Shown here: positions 1 through 7,279 of the stretch, piece after piece
Layout of the letters: every line of letters begins with the position of its first letter
Position numbering within the stretch: position 1 is the first letter of the stretch
Origin: Candidatus Poseidoniaceae archaeon
Lineage (GTDB): Archaea > Thermoplasmatota > Poseidoniia > Poseidoniales > Poseidoniaceae
DNA: 8,854 nucleotides
Assembly: GCA_022425585.1 (NCBI GenBank)
Contig: JAKMFF010000124.1
Location: 1 to 8,854 of the forward strand
Reading direction: 5' to 3'
Notes under the pieces: generated by a model
The model's database searches: none
Told to the model about the DNA's origin: nothing
The model's input: only the letters and a program-made list of their open reading frames with translations
Made by a program: the position numbers and the translations under genes

Positions 1-490
1 CACCTCTACCACCGTGATACCGAGGCGTGTCATAATTTTCTAGAGTATTAAACGAGTTTAACTTATTTAGTAAGTTTAAGGTTCTAGAAAATGCTTCATT
101 TGAATTTTTAACTCTGCTGTTGGGTCGTAAATATTCCAGTACGTATTCGATTAACGAACCATTACCATATGGAAATCTACCAAAACGCTCTCTAGTTAGG
201 TTTTCTCCAACTGTCATCGGTTTACCTTCTTCATCCAAATGGATAGCACAGGTAAACAATAACATAGAATCATCCCAAGTCAACTCTTGTAGTATTAATG
301 GCTCGGTTAGGCCCTGCTGAATTAATCTAGAACGTATAGAGGTGCGGTTCTCTAACAATCGCTGCCAATTTGCTTCTTTTGCTGATGAATCATCAGACAA
401 AATAGCAGCTAATTCCCCAGCAATGTCGCCATCACAAGAATGTAAAGTATAGAATGCTGTTGTGGAGCCATTGGCTTGGTCTAGGTCCAT
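1..490 (-). CDS. Unrecognised protein, 5' part (163 codons), truncated by the left window edge
   Basis: Reading the minus strand from an ATG at 490, the frame stays open for 163 codons to the window edge with no stop. The protein begins MDLDQANGSTTAFYTLHSCD and continues through an acidic, Leu-rich, apparently helical region to a segment ending TPRYHGGRG. I see no signal peptide, membrane helix or Cys cluster, so a soluble cytoplasmic protein is likely. I do not recognise the family. The ATG is the only plausible start: an in-frame TAA lies eight codons upstream and no GTG, TTG or ATG intervenes. There is no Shine-Dalgarno site just upstream, but a TATA-like element sits about 25 bases before the ATG, so a leaderless transcript is possible. 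It follows the giant surface-protein gene on the same strand by 38 bases, so read-through is also possible. Confident that it is coding; function unknown. Confidence 0.8.
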   Translation of the reverse strand, partial: MDLDQANGSTTAFYTLHSCDGDIAGELAAILSDDSSAKEANWQRLLENRTSIRSRLIQQGLTEPLILQELTWDDSMLLFTCAIHLDEEGKPMTVGENLTRERFGRFPYGNGSLIEYVLEYLRPNSRVKNSNEAFSRTLNLLNKLNSFNTLENYDTPRYHGGRG

Positions 491-510
491 GGCTTGCGGA
501 TTGCGCCGAC

Positions 511-520
511 TAAATTAATA
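511..520 (-). promoter_or_regulatory. Candidate TATA box for a leaderless transcript of the left-edge gene
   Basis: On the minus strand this reads TATTAATTTA, in an AT-rich patch between the stop of the giant gene and the ATG at 490. Its centre lies 25-26 bases from the A of that ATG, which matches the usual archaeal spacing between TATA box and transcription start. No SD precedes the ATG, as expected for a leaderless mRNA. This rests on motif and spacing only. The patch also overlaps nothing coding, so AT-richness by chance is the main alternative. Confidence 0.4.
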
Positions 521-528
521 CCTTGCAA

Positions 529-3500
529 TTAATCATTAAAGAAATCAGCCATTCTGTCCCCTAATGGTCTAGTATCTTTTGGTTTGTCATCAACCGACAT
601 TTCATCTCTGAGTGATGCAAGTCTACCTGATGCAGTATGATCATCCTCGGCAACAGGAATAGGCTCACTAGGTGGCGCCTCATCAATATCAATTGGCTCA
701 GAACTATCTATCTCATTCTCAAGTTCTAGGCTGAAATCATCAATATCAGTGGTAATGTCCTCTTCCTCGATTTCTGGTACCACTTCATCTATCGTACTTG
801 ATGATATTTTTCCTTGTTTGGTTTGGGTTGGTTTCGTCGGCTTTTTATTACTCAATAATCCAACAAAATAGGCCAATGATATCACTACAACTGCAGTTAA
901 AACTCCCGTAAGAAGGTCTGAATCTTTTAATGGATTAGTTTCTGTGGGTTTGAAAAATGTTTGAGCAGTATCATCATCTGGATTGTCATCGATATCGTAA
1001 GGAATAATGCAACTCAAATCTGCCTTAACCACGTCATCTTTGTCTAAAACACCGGGGTCATCTATCTTTATAATTGGTGCATAATCTATACCACCAAGGT
1101 CAATAATTTGGGTTTCACCTTCCCAATTACTGCCTGGTGATTCGACAGTGAGTAAACAAGTTACCCCAACTAGACGTTGGTATGACTCTCTAGCAATTGA
1201 CACTCGTATGTCGCCATTTGCACTAAGTTCAGCGATGCCAATATTCCACCCGCTACTCCTAGCAATTACCTCTTTAGTAGTAGTTTCAATTTGTCTGCCA
1301 TACGAATCGATAATCAATAAAGTTAGGGTAATTTCACCAGCATCCGGTTGCCAATTACTGGAATTAACTGAAAAAGATTCAGATGTGTTAGCCGGTATTG
1401 AAAACTGTGCTTCTTCTAAAGATACATATTCTCCCATGCTGGTAATTAGTAAAACCGACCCGCTAAATCGTTCATTTTGAGTTGCTGTTAAGCTACATGA
1501 CGCAACTTTAGCAGATAACGCGGTCATACCTAACTGTTCCATTGAATTTGTGTCAAACGTACATGAAGCGGAAAATAGTGGTAACTGGTAGCCAGCGGAA
1601 TGAATGTAGTATTCTTGTCCACTATTATCGTTGATTATTGATATGTTTTGCAGTTCATTAGATAGTGTAACTACTAAATTTTCGCTTAAAATTGTTATCT
1701 GCGAATTTTGAGAAACATTGGTATTTGACACATCAATCAACCTTGTATCGCCACTCACGCCAGATATTACTGGTGTTGATTCAAAGATGAAGCTGGATTC
1801 CTCGACAGAAAGTGTCATGCTCTGAAGGCCAATTATTGGATGAACAATCTCTATGGTTGCTGTAATAGGCGATTTATCCCAATTACTATCTGGTGCTAAA
1901 CTGATTGGTATACCTATGACTTGCCCCGGTGAGATGACCATATTTGGGGGAGAGTTAATCGTCCAGCCATTCGGAATTCCCGACACAGATATGTCAACTA
2001 CGGCAATGTCGTTTCCTGAATTGACAAGCCAAGCAGTGGGCATTCCATCACTGGATTGATTAACTGCCCAAAATCCCTTTGAATGTAATTCAATATTTGG
2101 TGATGTACCTACTCTTACTGGTATTTCTTGTATGGTTTGACCTGAACCATCACCATCTGAAACTCTTAACCTCAAAACACCTACTTCACCCGCACCTGCA
2201 TTTTCTGGCGGATTGACAAAGATAGTAACAGTTGAGGCGCTATAAGGGTCAACCTCGACCCCATTTTGCGGAACTGTGATGTTCCAACCATCGCCAGCTT
2301 TGGTATACCATGGTTGCCTAGCAAGGTTACCTAAATGTTCAACATTCAAAGTAAGGTTTTGTCCTTCAGGATCTATTACTAAGTTGGTATCAGTTAGGTT
2401 CAACTTCCAACCCGAGACTTGAATGACATTGAACGTTAGTGAGATGTTGTCGACCAATAAATCATCAGAATACAATTGTAATGTTAGTTCAGCAGTTGTT
2501 CCAGCCCAAGCATTGTGTGGAGTGGTGAATTGTAGTTGCATATTTACACTCTCATTTACTCCGATTTGTGAATAATTCATTTCCTCGGCATACCACACAC
2601 TGTCGTCCTGTCCAAAATATGTGACCTCAAAGTTCGGTTTAACAATCAAATCATCTATTGCATTGCCTGTGTTAATCACTTGGTAATCTAGGTTAACTAA
2701 TTCTGTGGGCATTACCTGATGGGTAACTCCCTGGCTAAACGAAGCATCCCAGTTATGGTCTGGTTCAGCCTCAATCAACAAATCAACTACTGTAGAAACG
2801 GTCTCATCACCAAGCGAATTCCATGTGAAACGAAGCGTAAATGGTTCTTGTGCTGGTGTGTCTTCAGACAGTATAACATCAACAGTAGCAATTGTAGTTG
2901 CTAACGGCCCGAGTATTCTTTGCGGGTTATATGTGGTAAATTCTACAATTGGAGGGCTACTCATTTCGCTACTTTCTACTACTTCTGCGGTTAACAAGAA
3001 TTCATCTTCTCCATTGCCGGGATTTTCTAATCTCAGTAGGATTTGGTTAGTTAATTCTACAAACAATGCTACAGGCTCTCCAACTTGGTTGGGGATTGGT
3101 TGCAATATTGTTGCATCGCTTCTAAACACCTGCAGAACTTGCAAAGTGAAATCCAAGTTATGATTTGGGTCATTGAGTGAACTAGTTTGGAAATAATGCC
3201 TCTGTGGTATAGCGTTAACAGGTAGTTCAAGATATATATTCCCGGTAAACGGTGCATCGACAGGACCACTGACTTCGATATTGCTACCATTGATATTCAA
3301 ATCGCCGTCAGTATTCCACACCCAGTTTGTATGAATCATATTTGCTGAAGCAGTATTCCATGAAATTTTTCCATCACTTGGGATTGTTCCCTCAACCTGC
3401 CAAGTTAATGTTTGATTAGGTAGAGTTCTTTGATGGGTGGGTTGAATAGTCACAGCAACTGCAGTAAGATTGACAAATAATTCTTCACATAATGTATCTG

Positions 3501-6255
3501 CACCACTACCGATACACATGGTCATAGTGGACGTAGTTACCGAACTCAACTGTATATTCTGCGGTGTATTGAGGTGGACAAACAATTCTTTTTGCTCACC
3601 TGGTGCTAAATTTAGTGAGAAAATCTCCGTGCCTGATTGATCATGTAAGGTTGGAGTTCCTCCCCATGAGGGAGCAGTCCAATCTATTGATGTGGTTGAT
3701 TCATAGGCATTGCCAAGGTTTTCGACCATCATCCAAGCAGTGGCTATATCTCCAGGCCTACCATACCCTGAGGTGCTATCTAGGCCACTAGGTCCAACGA
3801 TTGTCAATCCTCGCGTTCTGAGTACTTCGAGTGGTAGGATTGTATCAAATGTGATGTTCTGGTCAAGGTCTAAGGTCAATGTCATTATTACATATGAATT
3901 GTCATCACCAAGAGCTGATTGCGGAATTGATACAACAAAGTCAACATCATTTCCAATCCCGGGCACTAATGTTGGATTTAGATTCTGATTAATATCAGGA
4001 TTAATAGACCAGCCATCAGGAAGATTTGAATCATCCCAAGTTAAAGTCCAGTCCACTGTACGAGAACCTGTTGATAGCATCGATATACTGACTATTTCAC
4101 TGGTACCAGGATTGATTCGAGGAATATTATTTGGAATATCAACTTGAGCAGCATATGGTTCAACCACTAACAGTTCGATAGTTGCGTTGTTGTTGTCTTT
4201 TCGTGATTCAGATAAATTAGCATTGACATCAATGATTAGCTCAAATGTGTGAATTCCTAACTGTGCTACAATGTCTACACTGAATGTATATGGTCCACCA
4301 TTCCCAGAAGGTGCTACTGGTTCAACATCGCTAAATCTCTGTCGTGATATTTCATTGCCATTTTGCAAGATGGCGACATCCAAGTCATCTTGGTTATCCA
4401 AAGTTCCTGTGTTACTAAATTGCCCAGTAACCGTTACTAAATCTCCTGGGTCGGGTTGACTTGGATTGAAACTTATTCCTCGATTGTCACTTAGCGGGGC
4501 AAAATCAGCTATATGTTGAGATACTAGTGTATCACCAATCAAGATATCTAGTGTTCCATCATTATCCATATCTGCTACAGCAGGGGCAGACCAAACTCGA
4601 TGGGGCATGCTAAGAGGTGATGACCAACCGTCAGATACTTCTGAAGAGGTACCATCCACTCCATCAAATGCCCATAGACGCTTGCCAAATGGTACAATTA
4701 TGTCAGGCATTGAGTCATCATTTATGTCCATCCAAATTGGTGGAGCAACAGCAATTTCATCATTATCATTACCGCTACCTCTTTGCATATCCTTGGACCA
4801 TTCTCTTATTGGTGGGTCTTCGGAAATATCATGGCACCCTGCCATTCCTATTCGATTGAAATTGATACTAGACTCTGAATACCATGTTACCCAGCAGAGT
4901 CGGTCATGAATTCCGTCATTATCTGTATCAATTGGTAACGGTTGAGCGTCAGCATATCCATTTGGTGTTCGGAATTCAAATATTTCATCGGTAGAAGTCA
5001 TTTCCATTGCCACGAACCTAGCGCCATTACCAGAAGTACGACCATTAGAATCGGTTGGGATAGTTAGTATCATCTCAGGAGCACTATCTGAATCAAGTTG
5101 GACTACCACAGGGCCTGGTAAACGCAACCGTGGTGCATCTGAATCAGAATCTGTACCATCAACTGAAACACTATCCCAGTCCAGTGAACCAGTCGCTCCA
5201 TCAATGCGCCATATCCACATGTTTCCGGAGTTGGAATCAATAGTGGTCAATACAACCGCTGTTGTATCATCATCAAGCATACCCCAAGCAGGGTCAGAAG
5301 GGTGCGTCCCCCTGTCTAGTACCACTTCCCAATCGAATTCGGTGGGCGTGGAAGTACTAAGCGATAGTGCGGTAACCGTAGGGTTGTTTGAATTCCGGTC
5401 TACCAATGCTACTACTAACTCAGCATCTCCGTCTAAGTCTAAATCAGCAATTAGTGGTTGAGTTATCGATTTATGATCACTTTGTGAAGTTGGAAAGTGT
5501 GGACTGCTAATACCTATGCTGTAATCTGAGTCACTCATTGACCACAATTTTTCATTTTCGTGCCCCGATTTAACCCAGCCGGATTCTGTACAACTTAGTT
5601 CAGGGGACCAAACCTCAATTTCAAAGGCAGATTCTGTATCGTATGTGAGGATTATCTCAGGTTTACCGTCTTCATTAATATCGGTCAACATAGGAGTTGA
5701 ACGGATAGTTTCAGTTTGTCCTATTTCTACTTCCCAAGCAATTTTTGCATCATCTCCAGTGACTATACTCATGGTACTAGTTCCTGTATCACTTGATATG
5801 ATGACTGCGAATAATTCGCCCTGGCCACATCTCTCTACCGATGCTGGTGTAGAGGTTACTGAAGCAGAGAAGTCACCGATAATCGAGCCATATGTGTCAG
5901 CCCCATCTAAGTCATCTAATGCAACCCAATTAACCGTAGGTGTGTCAATCACTCCATAAGTAGTCACATCAGCAACATCGCCAGTTCCAGGACCGCCATC
6001 GGGCGAATGGATTGGCATAGAGCCATTGTGCGTGGGGACTCGTCCATATTGGCCCCATGGTTGGTCGACTGGGTCCCAAGGTTCTACATCGATAACCATT
6101 GAATGCTGTTTTTCTGGTAATTCAGATACCTCATTAGTAGATGAATGGAAGTTTGACAAAGGCATCAAAAACAGTATCAGGACTAGGAACAATGACGTCT
6201 TAACTCGCCACTTGTCTAAGTCTGTAGCAGATGACATCATTTGTAGGTGGGTCAA
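529..6255 (-). CDS. Giant secreted, membrane-anchored surface protein with FG-GAP/VCBS repeats, CARDB and Ig-like domains (1908 aa)
   Basis: Probable cell-surface protein, with most of its mass outside the cell. Residues 15-36 form a signal peptide (KWRVK, then a hydrophobic run). Residues about 130-580 carry FG-GAP/VCBS-type repeats with calcium-loop motifs: DINEDGKPE (192-200), DLDLDGDAE (271-279), a degenerate QLDSDSAPE (386-394), DTDNDGIHD (443-451), DINDDSMPD (510-518) and DMDNDGTLD (562-570). Weaker copies near 140 and 325 suggest a 7-8-bladed propeller. Residues about 590-698 resemble CARDB (SESRKDNNNAT near the end). About 700-1770 is a series of roughly nine Ig-like beta domains of the 'NTGNxxD' type. 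One transmembrane helix lies at about 1779-1801, then KK and an acidic tail to 1908. Cys pairs (914/923, 1565/1587, 1700/1749) could form disulfides. Starts at Met6 (6240) or Met7 are as good as Met1, since no SD is visible. Adhesion, polymer binding or envelope scaffolding are all possible; no catalytic motif seen. Confidence 0.9.
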   Translation of the reverse strand: MTHLQMMSSATDLDKWRVKTSLFLVLILFLMPLSNFHSSTNEVSELPEKQHSMVIDVEPWDPVDQPWGQYGRVPTHNGSMPIHSPDGGPGTGDVADVTTYGVIDTPTVNWVALDDLDGADTYGSIIGDFSASVTSTPASVERCGQGELFAVIISSDTGTSTMSIVTGDDAKIAWEVEIGQTETIRSTPMLTDINEDGKPEIILTYDTESAFEIEVWSPELSCTESGWVKSGHENEKLWSMSDSDYSIGISSPHFPTSQSDHKSITQPLIADLDLDGDAELVVALVDRNSNNPTVTALSLSTSTPTEFDWEVVLDRGTHPSDPAWGMLDDDTTAVVLTTIDSNSGNMWIWRIDGATGSLDWDSVSVDGTDSDSDAPRLRLPGPVVVQLDSDSAPEMILTIPTDSNGRTSGNGARFVAMEMTSTDEIFEFRTPNGYADAQPLPIDTDNDGIHDRLCWVTWYSESSINFNRIGMAGCHDISEDPPIREWSKDMQRGSGNDNDEIAVAPPIWMDINDDSMPDIIVPFGKRLWAFDGVDGTSSEVSDGWSSPLSMPHRVWSAPAVADMDNDGTLDILIGDTLVSQHIADFAPLSDNRGISFNPSQPDPGDLVTVTGQFSNTGTLDNQDDLDVAILQNGNEISRQRFSDVEPVAPSGNGGPYTFSVDIVAQLGIHTFELIIDVNANLSESRKDNNNATIELLVVEPYAAQVDIPNNIPRINPGTSEIVSISMLSTGSRTVDWTLTWDDSNLPDGWSINPDINQNLNPTLVPGIGNDVDFVVSIPQSALGDDNSYVIMTLTLDLDQNITFDTILPLEVLRTRGLTIVGPSGLDSTSGYGRPGDIATAWMMVENLGNAYESTTSIDWTAPSWGGTPTLHDQSGTEIFSLNLAPGEQKELFVHLNTPQNIQLSSVTTSTMTMCIGSGADTLCEELFVNLTAVAVTIQPTHQRTLPNQTLTWQVEGTIPSDGKISWNTASANMIHTNWVWNTDGDLNINGSNIEVSGPVDAPFTGNIYLELPVNAIPQRHYFQTSSLNDPNHNLDFTLQVLQVFRSDATILQPIPNQVGEPVALFVELTNQILLRLENPGNGEDEFLLTAEVVESSEMSSPPIVEFTTYNPQRILGPLATTIATVDVILSEDTPAQEPFTLRFTWNSLGDETVSTVVDLLIEAEPDHNWDASFSQGVTHQVMPTELVNLDYQVINTGNAIDDLIVKPNFEVTYFGQDDSVWYAEEMNYSQIGVNESVNMQLQFTTPHNAWAGTTAELTLQLYSDDLLVDNISLTFNVIQVSGWKLNLTDTNLVIDPEGQNLTLNVEHLGNLARQPWYTKAGDGWNITVPQNGVEVDPYSASTVTIFVNPPENAGAGEVGVLRLRVSDGDGSGQTIQEIPVRVGTSPNIELHSKGFWAVNQSSDGMPTAWLVNSGNDIAVVDISVSGIPNGWTINSPPNMVISPGQVIGIPISLAPDSNWDKSPITATIEIVHPIIGLQSMTLSVEESSFIFESTPVISGVSGDTRLIDVSNTNVSQNSQITILSENLVVTLSNELQNISIINDNSGQEYYIHSAGYQLPLFSASCTFDTNSMEQLGMTALSAKVASCSLTATQNERFSGSVLLITSMGEYVSLEEAQFSIPANTSESFSVNSSNWQPDAGEITLTLLIIDSYGRQIETTTKEVIARSSGWNIGIAELSANGDIRVSIARESYQRLVGVTCLLTVESPGSNWEGETQIIDLGGIDYAPIIKIDDPGVLDKDDVVKADLSCIIPYDIDDNPDDDTAQTFFKPTETNPLKDSDLLTGVLTAVVVISLAYFVGLLSNKKPTKPTQTKQGKISSSTIDEVVPEIEEEDITTDIDDFSLELENEIDSSEPIDIDEAPPSEPIPVAEDDHTASGRLASLRDEMSVDDKPKDTRPLGDRMADFFND

Positions 6256-6299
6256 TGGGGTTGTTATGACTTATGGCAGTTCGAACAGTTTTTGCATCG

Positions 6300-6320
6300 A
6301 ATTTAGGTATATTTGCAAAA
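6300..6320 (-). promoter_or_regulatory. Candidate promoter for the giant surface-protein gene
   Basis: The minus strand here contains TTTTGCAAATATACC, an A/T-rich TATA-like element centred near 6310. A start site 25-27 bases downstream would fall near 6284 and give a short leader of about 30-45 bases to the possible starts at 6255, 6240 or 6237. No SD is evident in that leader. The element is also TATA-like on the plus strand, so which direction it serves cannot be decided from sequence. Confidence 0.35.
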
Positions 6321-6352
6321 TTCCAAAGTGGTCCGGAGTGTAATTAATTCCG

Positions 6353-6366
6353 TTTCAATTAAATAG
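6353..6366 (+). promoter_or_regulatory. Candidate promoter for the rpo7 operon
   Basis: TTTCAATTAAATAG is the TATA-like element closest to the operon in the 226-base divergent intergenic region. Its centre near 6360 predicts transcription starting around 6385, which would leave a leader of about 97 bases before rpo7. An ATG sits exactly at 6385 (see the short frame there). A second AT-rich candidate, TAATTAATT at 6341-6349, lies just upstream. Assigned from motif and spacing only. Confidence 0.4.
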
Positions 6367-6384
6367 GGGTCGTCGGTGGACAGA

Positions 6385-6414
6385 ATGACTACGGTCGATT
6401 CTATCCCGAGGTGA
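6385..6414 (+). CDS. Possible 9-codon leaderless upstream reading frame (weak)
   Basis: ATG at 6385 opens a 9-codon frame, MTTVDSIPR, that stops at TGA 6412-6414. It begins about 25 bases after the centre of the TATA-like element at 6353-6366, where a leaderless start would be expected. Its stop lies inside the GAGGTGA that serves as SD for the next short frame. A frame this short can easily arise by chance; the position relative to promoter and SD is the only support. Confidence 0.25.
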   Translation: MTTVDSIPR

Positions 6415-6415
6415 T
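6408..6415 (+). promoter_or_regulatory. Strong Shine-Dalgarno site upstream of a short leader reading frame
   Basis: GAGGTGAT is among the best SD matches in the window, yet it lies 67 bases before rpo7, too far to serve it. From the end of GAGGTG to the GTG at 6420 is 6 bases, the same spacing as between the GAGGTG and ATG of spt4. This is the main evidence that the short frame at 6420-6485 is translated. The site also lies in a possible small hairpin (GGT-GAT-ACC, 6410-6418). Confidence 0.55.
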
Positions 6416-6419
6416 ACCG

Positions 6420-6485
6420 GTGAAGGACAGGATAGCATGCTATTCTTCCCTCATTCCTCTGAATCGGTCAAAGGATGTGAAATGA
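6420..6485 (+). CDS. Candidate 21-aa leader peptide overlapping the rpo7 start
   Basis: GTG at 6420 opens a frame of 21 codons, reading MKDRIACYSS then LIPLNRSKDVK, and stops at TGA 6483-6485. That stop overlaps the rpo7 ATG at 6482 as ATGA, the usual signature of translational coupling. A full GAGGTG site sits 6 bases before the GTG, while rpo7 itself has only a weak GGATG. The peptide is basic, has one Cys and no recognisable domain. The frame is open further upstream to 6363, but GTG 6411 would lie within the SD, so GTG 6420 is preferred. It may act as a leader that feeds ribosomes into rpo7, or be a small protein in its own right. Without homologues for comparison, chance cannot be excluded for a frame this short. 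Confidence 0.45.
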   Translation: MKDRIACYSSLIPLNRSKDVK

Positions 6486-7039
6486 TGTACAAAATCGTAA
6501 CAAAAGAGGATACAATCCGTATTCCAGCGGAATACATGCGCAAAGGTCAATCACTAGACCAACACATCGACAGACTCTCAATGACCGCCTTTGAGGGTCG
6601 TTTTGATGATGACAACAGATTCGTCTTGGTTACTTCTAACCATACACCTCTAGGTCGTGGAAGAATTATTCACGGTGATGGAGCAATCTATCAGAGAGTT
6701 AAATTCGACGCAGTTTTGTTCTGTATGGACGATTACGAAGTTGTTGAAGGAGTAATTTCAGAGGTCAATGAATTTGGCGCTTTCGTTAGAATCGGTCCAA
6801 TGGAAGCATTATTGCACAAATCTCAGATTATGGAAGACAGTGTTGATGCAAACGTTGGAATGGGCTGGATTGAAGGAAAGCAAACCGGTCGCAGACTTTC
6901 AATCGGTGATTCAATACGAGCAAGAATAGTTTCCCTTTCACCAGATACCAGCGATCCACGTAGATCCAAGATTGGTCTTACAAGTAAGCAACCAGGACTA
7001 GGATGCCATAACTGGATTGAAGAAGATAACAATGAGTGA
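6482..7039 (+). CDS. rpo7: DNA-directed RNA polymerase subunit Rpo7 (RpoE', Rpb7-like)
   Basis: Stalk subunit of archaeal RNA polymerase. With Rpo4 it forms the stalk that binds emerging RNA and assists open-complex formation and elongation. At 185 residues from the ATG at 6482 it has the family's normal length. The N-terminal tip domain (about 1-80) opens with MYKIVTKEDTIRIP, the family's characteristic start, and contains the conserved HGDGAIY (64-70). The S1 RNA-binding domain (about 86-168) contains EVVEGVISEVNEFGAFVRIG and SQIMED. The end is also typical, with SKIGLTSKQPGLG and WIEE. The frame is open back to an ATG at 6437, but family alignment supports 6482 or 6485. Only a weak SD (GGATG, 6473-6477) precedes it, and the preceding short frame overlaps by ATGA, so coupling is likely. 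It is the first gene of the operon, 10 bases before spt4. Confidence 0.97.
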   Translation: MMYKIVTKEDTIRIPAEYMRKGQSLDQHIDRLSMTAFEGRFDDDNRFVLVTSNHTPLGRGRIIHGDGAIYQRVKFDAVLFCMDDYEVVEGVISEVNEFGAFVRIGPMEALLHKSQIMEDSVDANVGMGWIEGKQTGRRLSIGDSIRARIVSLSPDTSDPRRSKIGLTSKQPGLGCHNWIEEDNNE

Positions 7040-7049
7040 GGTGTAAAAT

Positions 7050-7268
7050 ATGGCAAAAAATCCCTTCGCATGTGCTGAATGTAGCATGATTCTTCCAGAT
7101 CCAGAGAAGAAAAAAGATATCCCCCAATGCAATCGTTGCCCTACAGCACAAGTTACTACAGATTGGCAAGGATATGTCATTATAATGAATCCTGAACGCT
7201 CAGAAATTGCTAAGCGATTGAATGTCGATAGACCTGGCAAATACGCCCTAAAGGTAAACACTAGATGA
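7050..7268 (+). CDS. spt4: Transcription elongation factor Spt4 (RpoE'')
   Basis: Small zinc protein that pairs with the NGN domain of Spt5. The complex closes over the polymerase clamp and raises processivity. At 72 residues the length is normal for archaeal Spt4. Four zinc ligands are visible as two CxxC pairs, C8-C11 (CAEC) and C27-C30 (CNRC). They are followed by the conserved DWQGYVIIMNPERSEIAKRL and an ending PGKYALKV. The ATG at 7050 has GAGGTG (7038-7043) 6 bases upstream, and that SD overlaps the rpo7 stop (TGAGGTG), so the two genes are surely co-transcribed. The same arrangement recurs before rps24e. Spt5 itself is not in the window. Confidence 0.96.
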   Translation: MAKNPFACAECSMILPDPEKKKDIPQCNRCPTAQVTTDWQGYVIIMNPERSEIAKRLNVDRPGKYALKVNTR

Positions 7269-7279
7269 GGTGAATAAAA

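Noticed and set aside
120..320. 66-codon plus-strand frame opposite the left-edge gene
   Set aside because: The opposite strand has a 163-codon open frame with a plausible promoter; this frame has no SD or recognisable sequence.
1148..1480. Plus-strand open frames inside the giant gene (for example 1148-1480, 2825-3163, 4607-4909, 5645-5959, 6026-6343)
   Set aside because: They are antisense to a clear long coding frame, are low-complexity Ser/Ile/Leu-rich translations, and have no SD or domain.
3069..3290. 73-codon minus-strand frame within the giant gene in another frame
   Set aside because: The main frame is uninterrupted here and has coherent domain structure; this is an out-of-frame shadow.
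6437..6481. Longer rpo7 start at ATG 6437, adding 15 residues
   Set aside because: The extra residues do not resemble the family, whose proteins begin MYK...; 6482 or 6485 gives the normal length and start.
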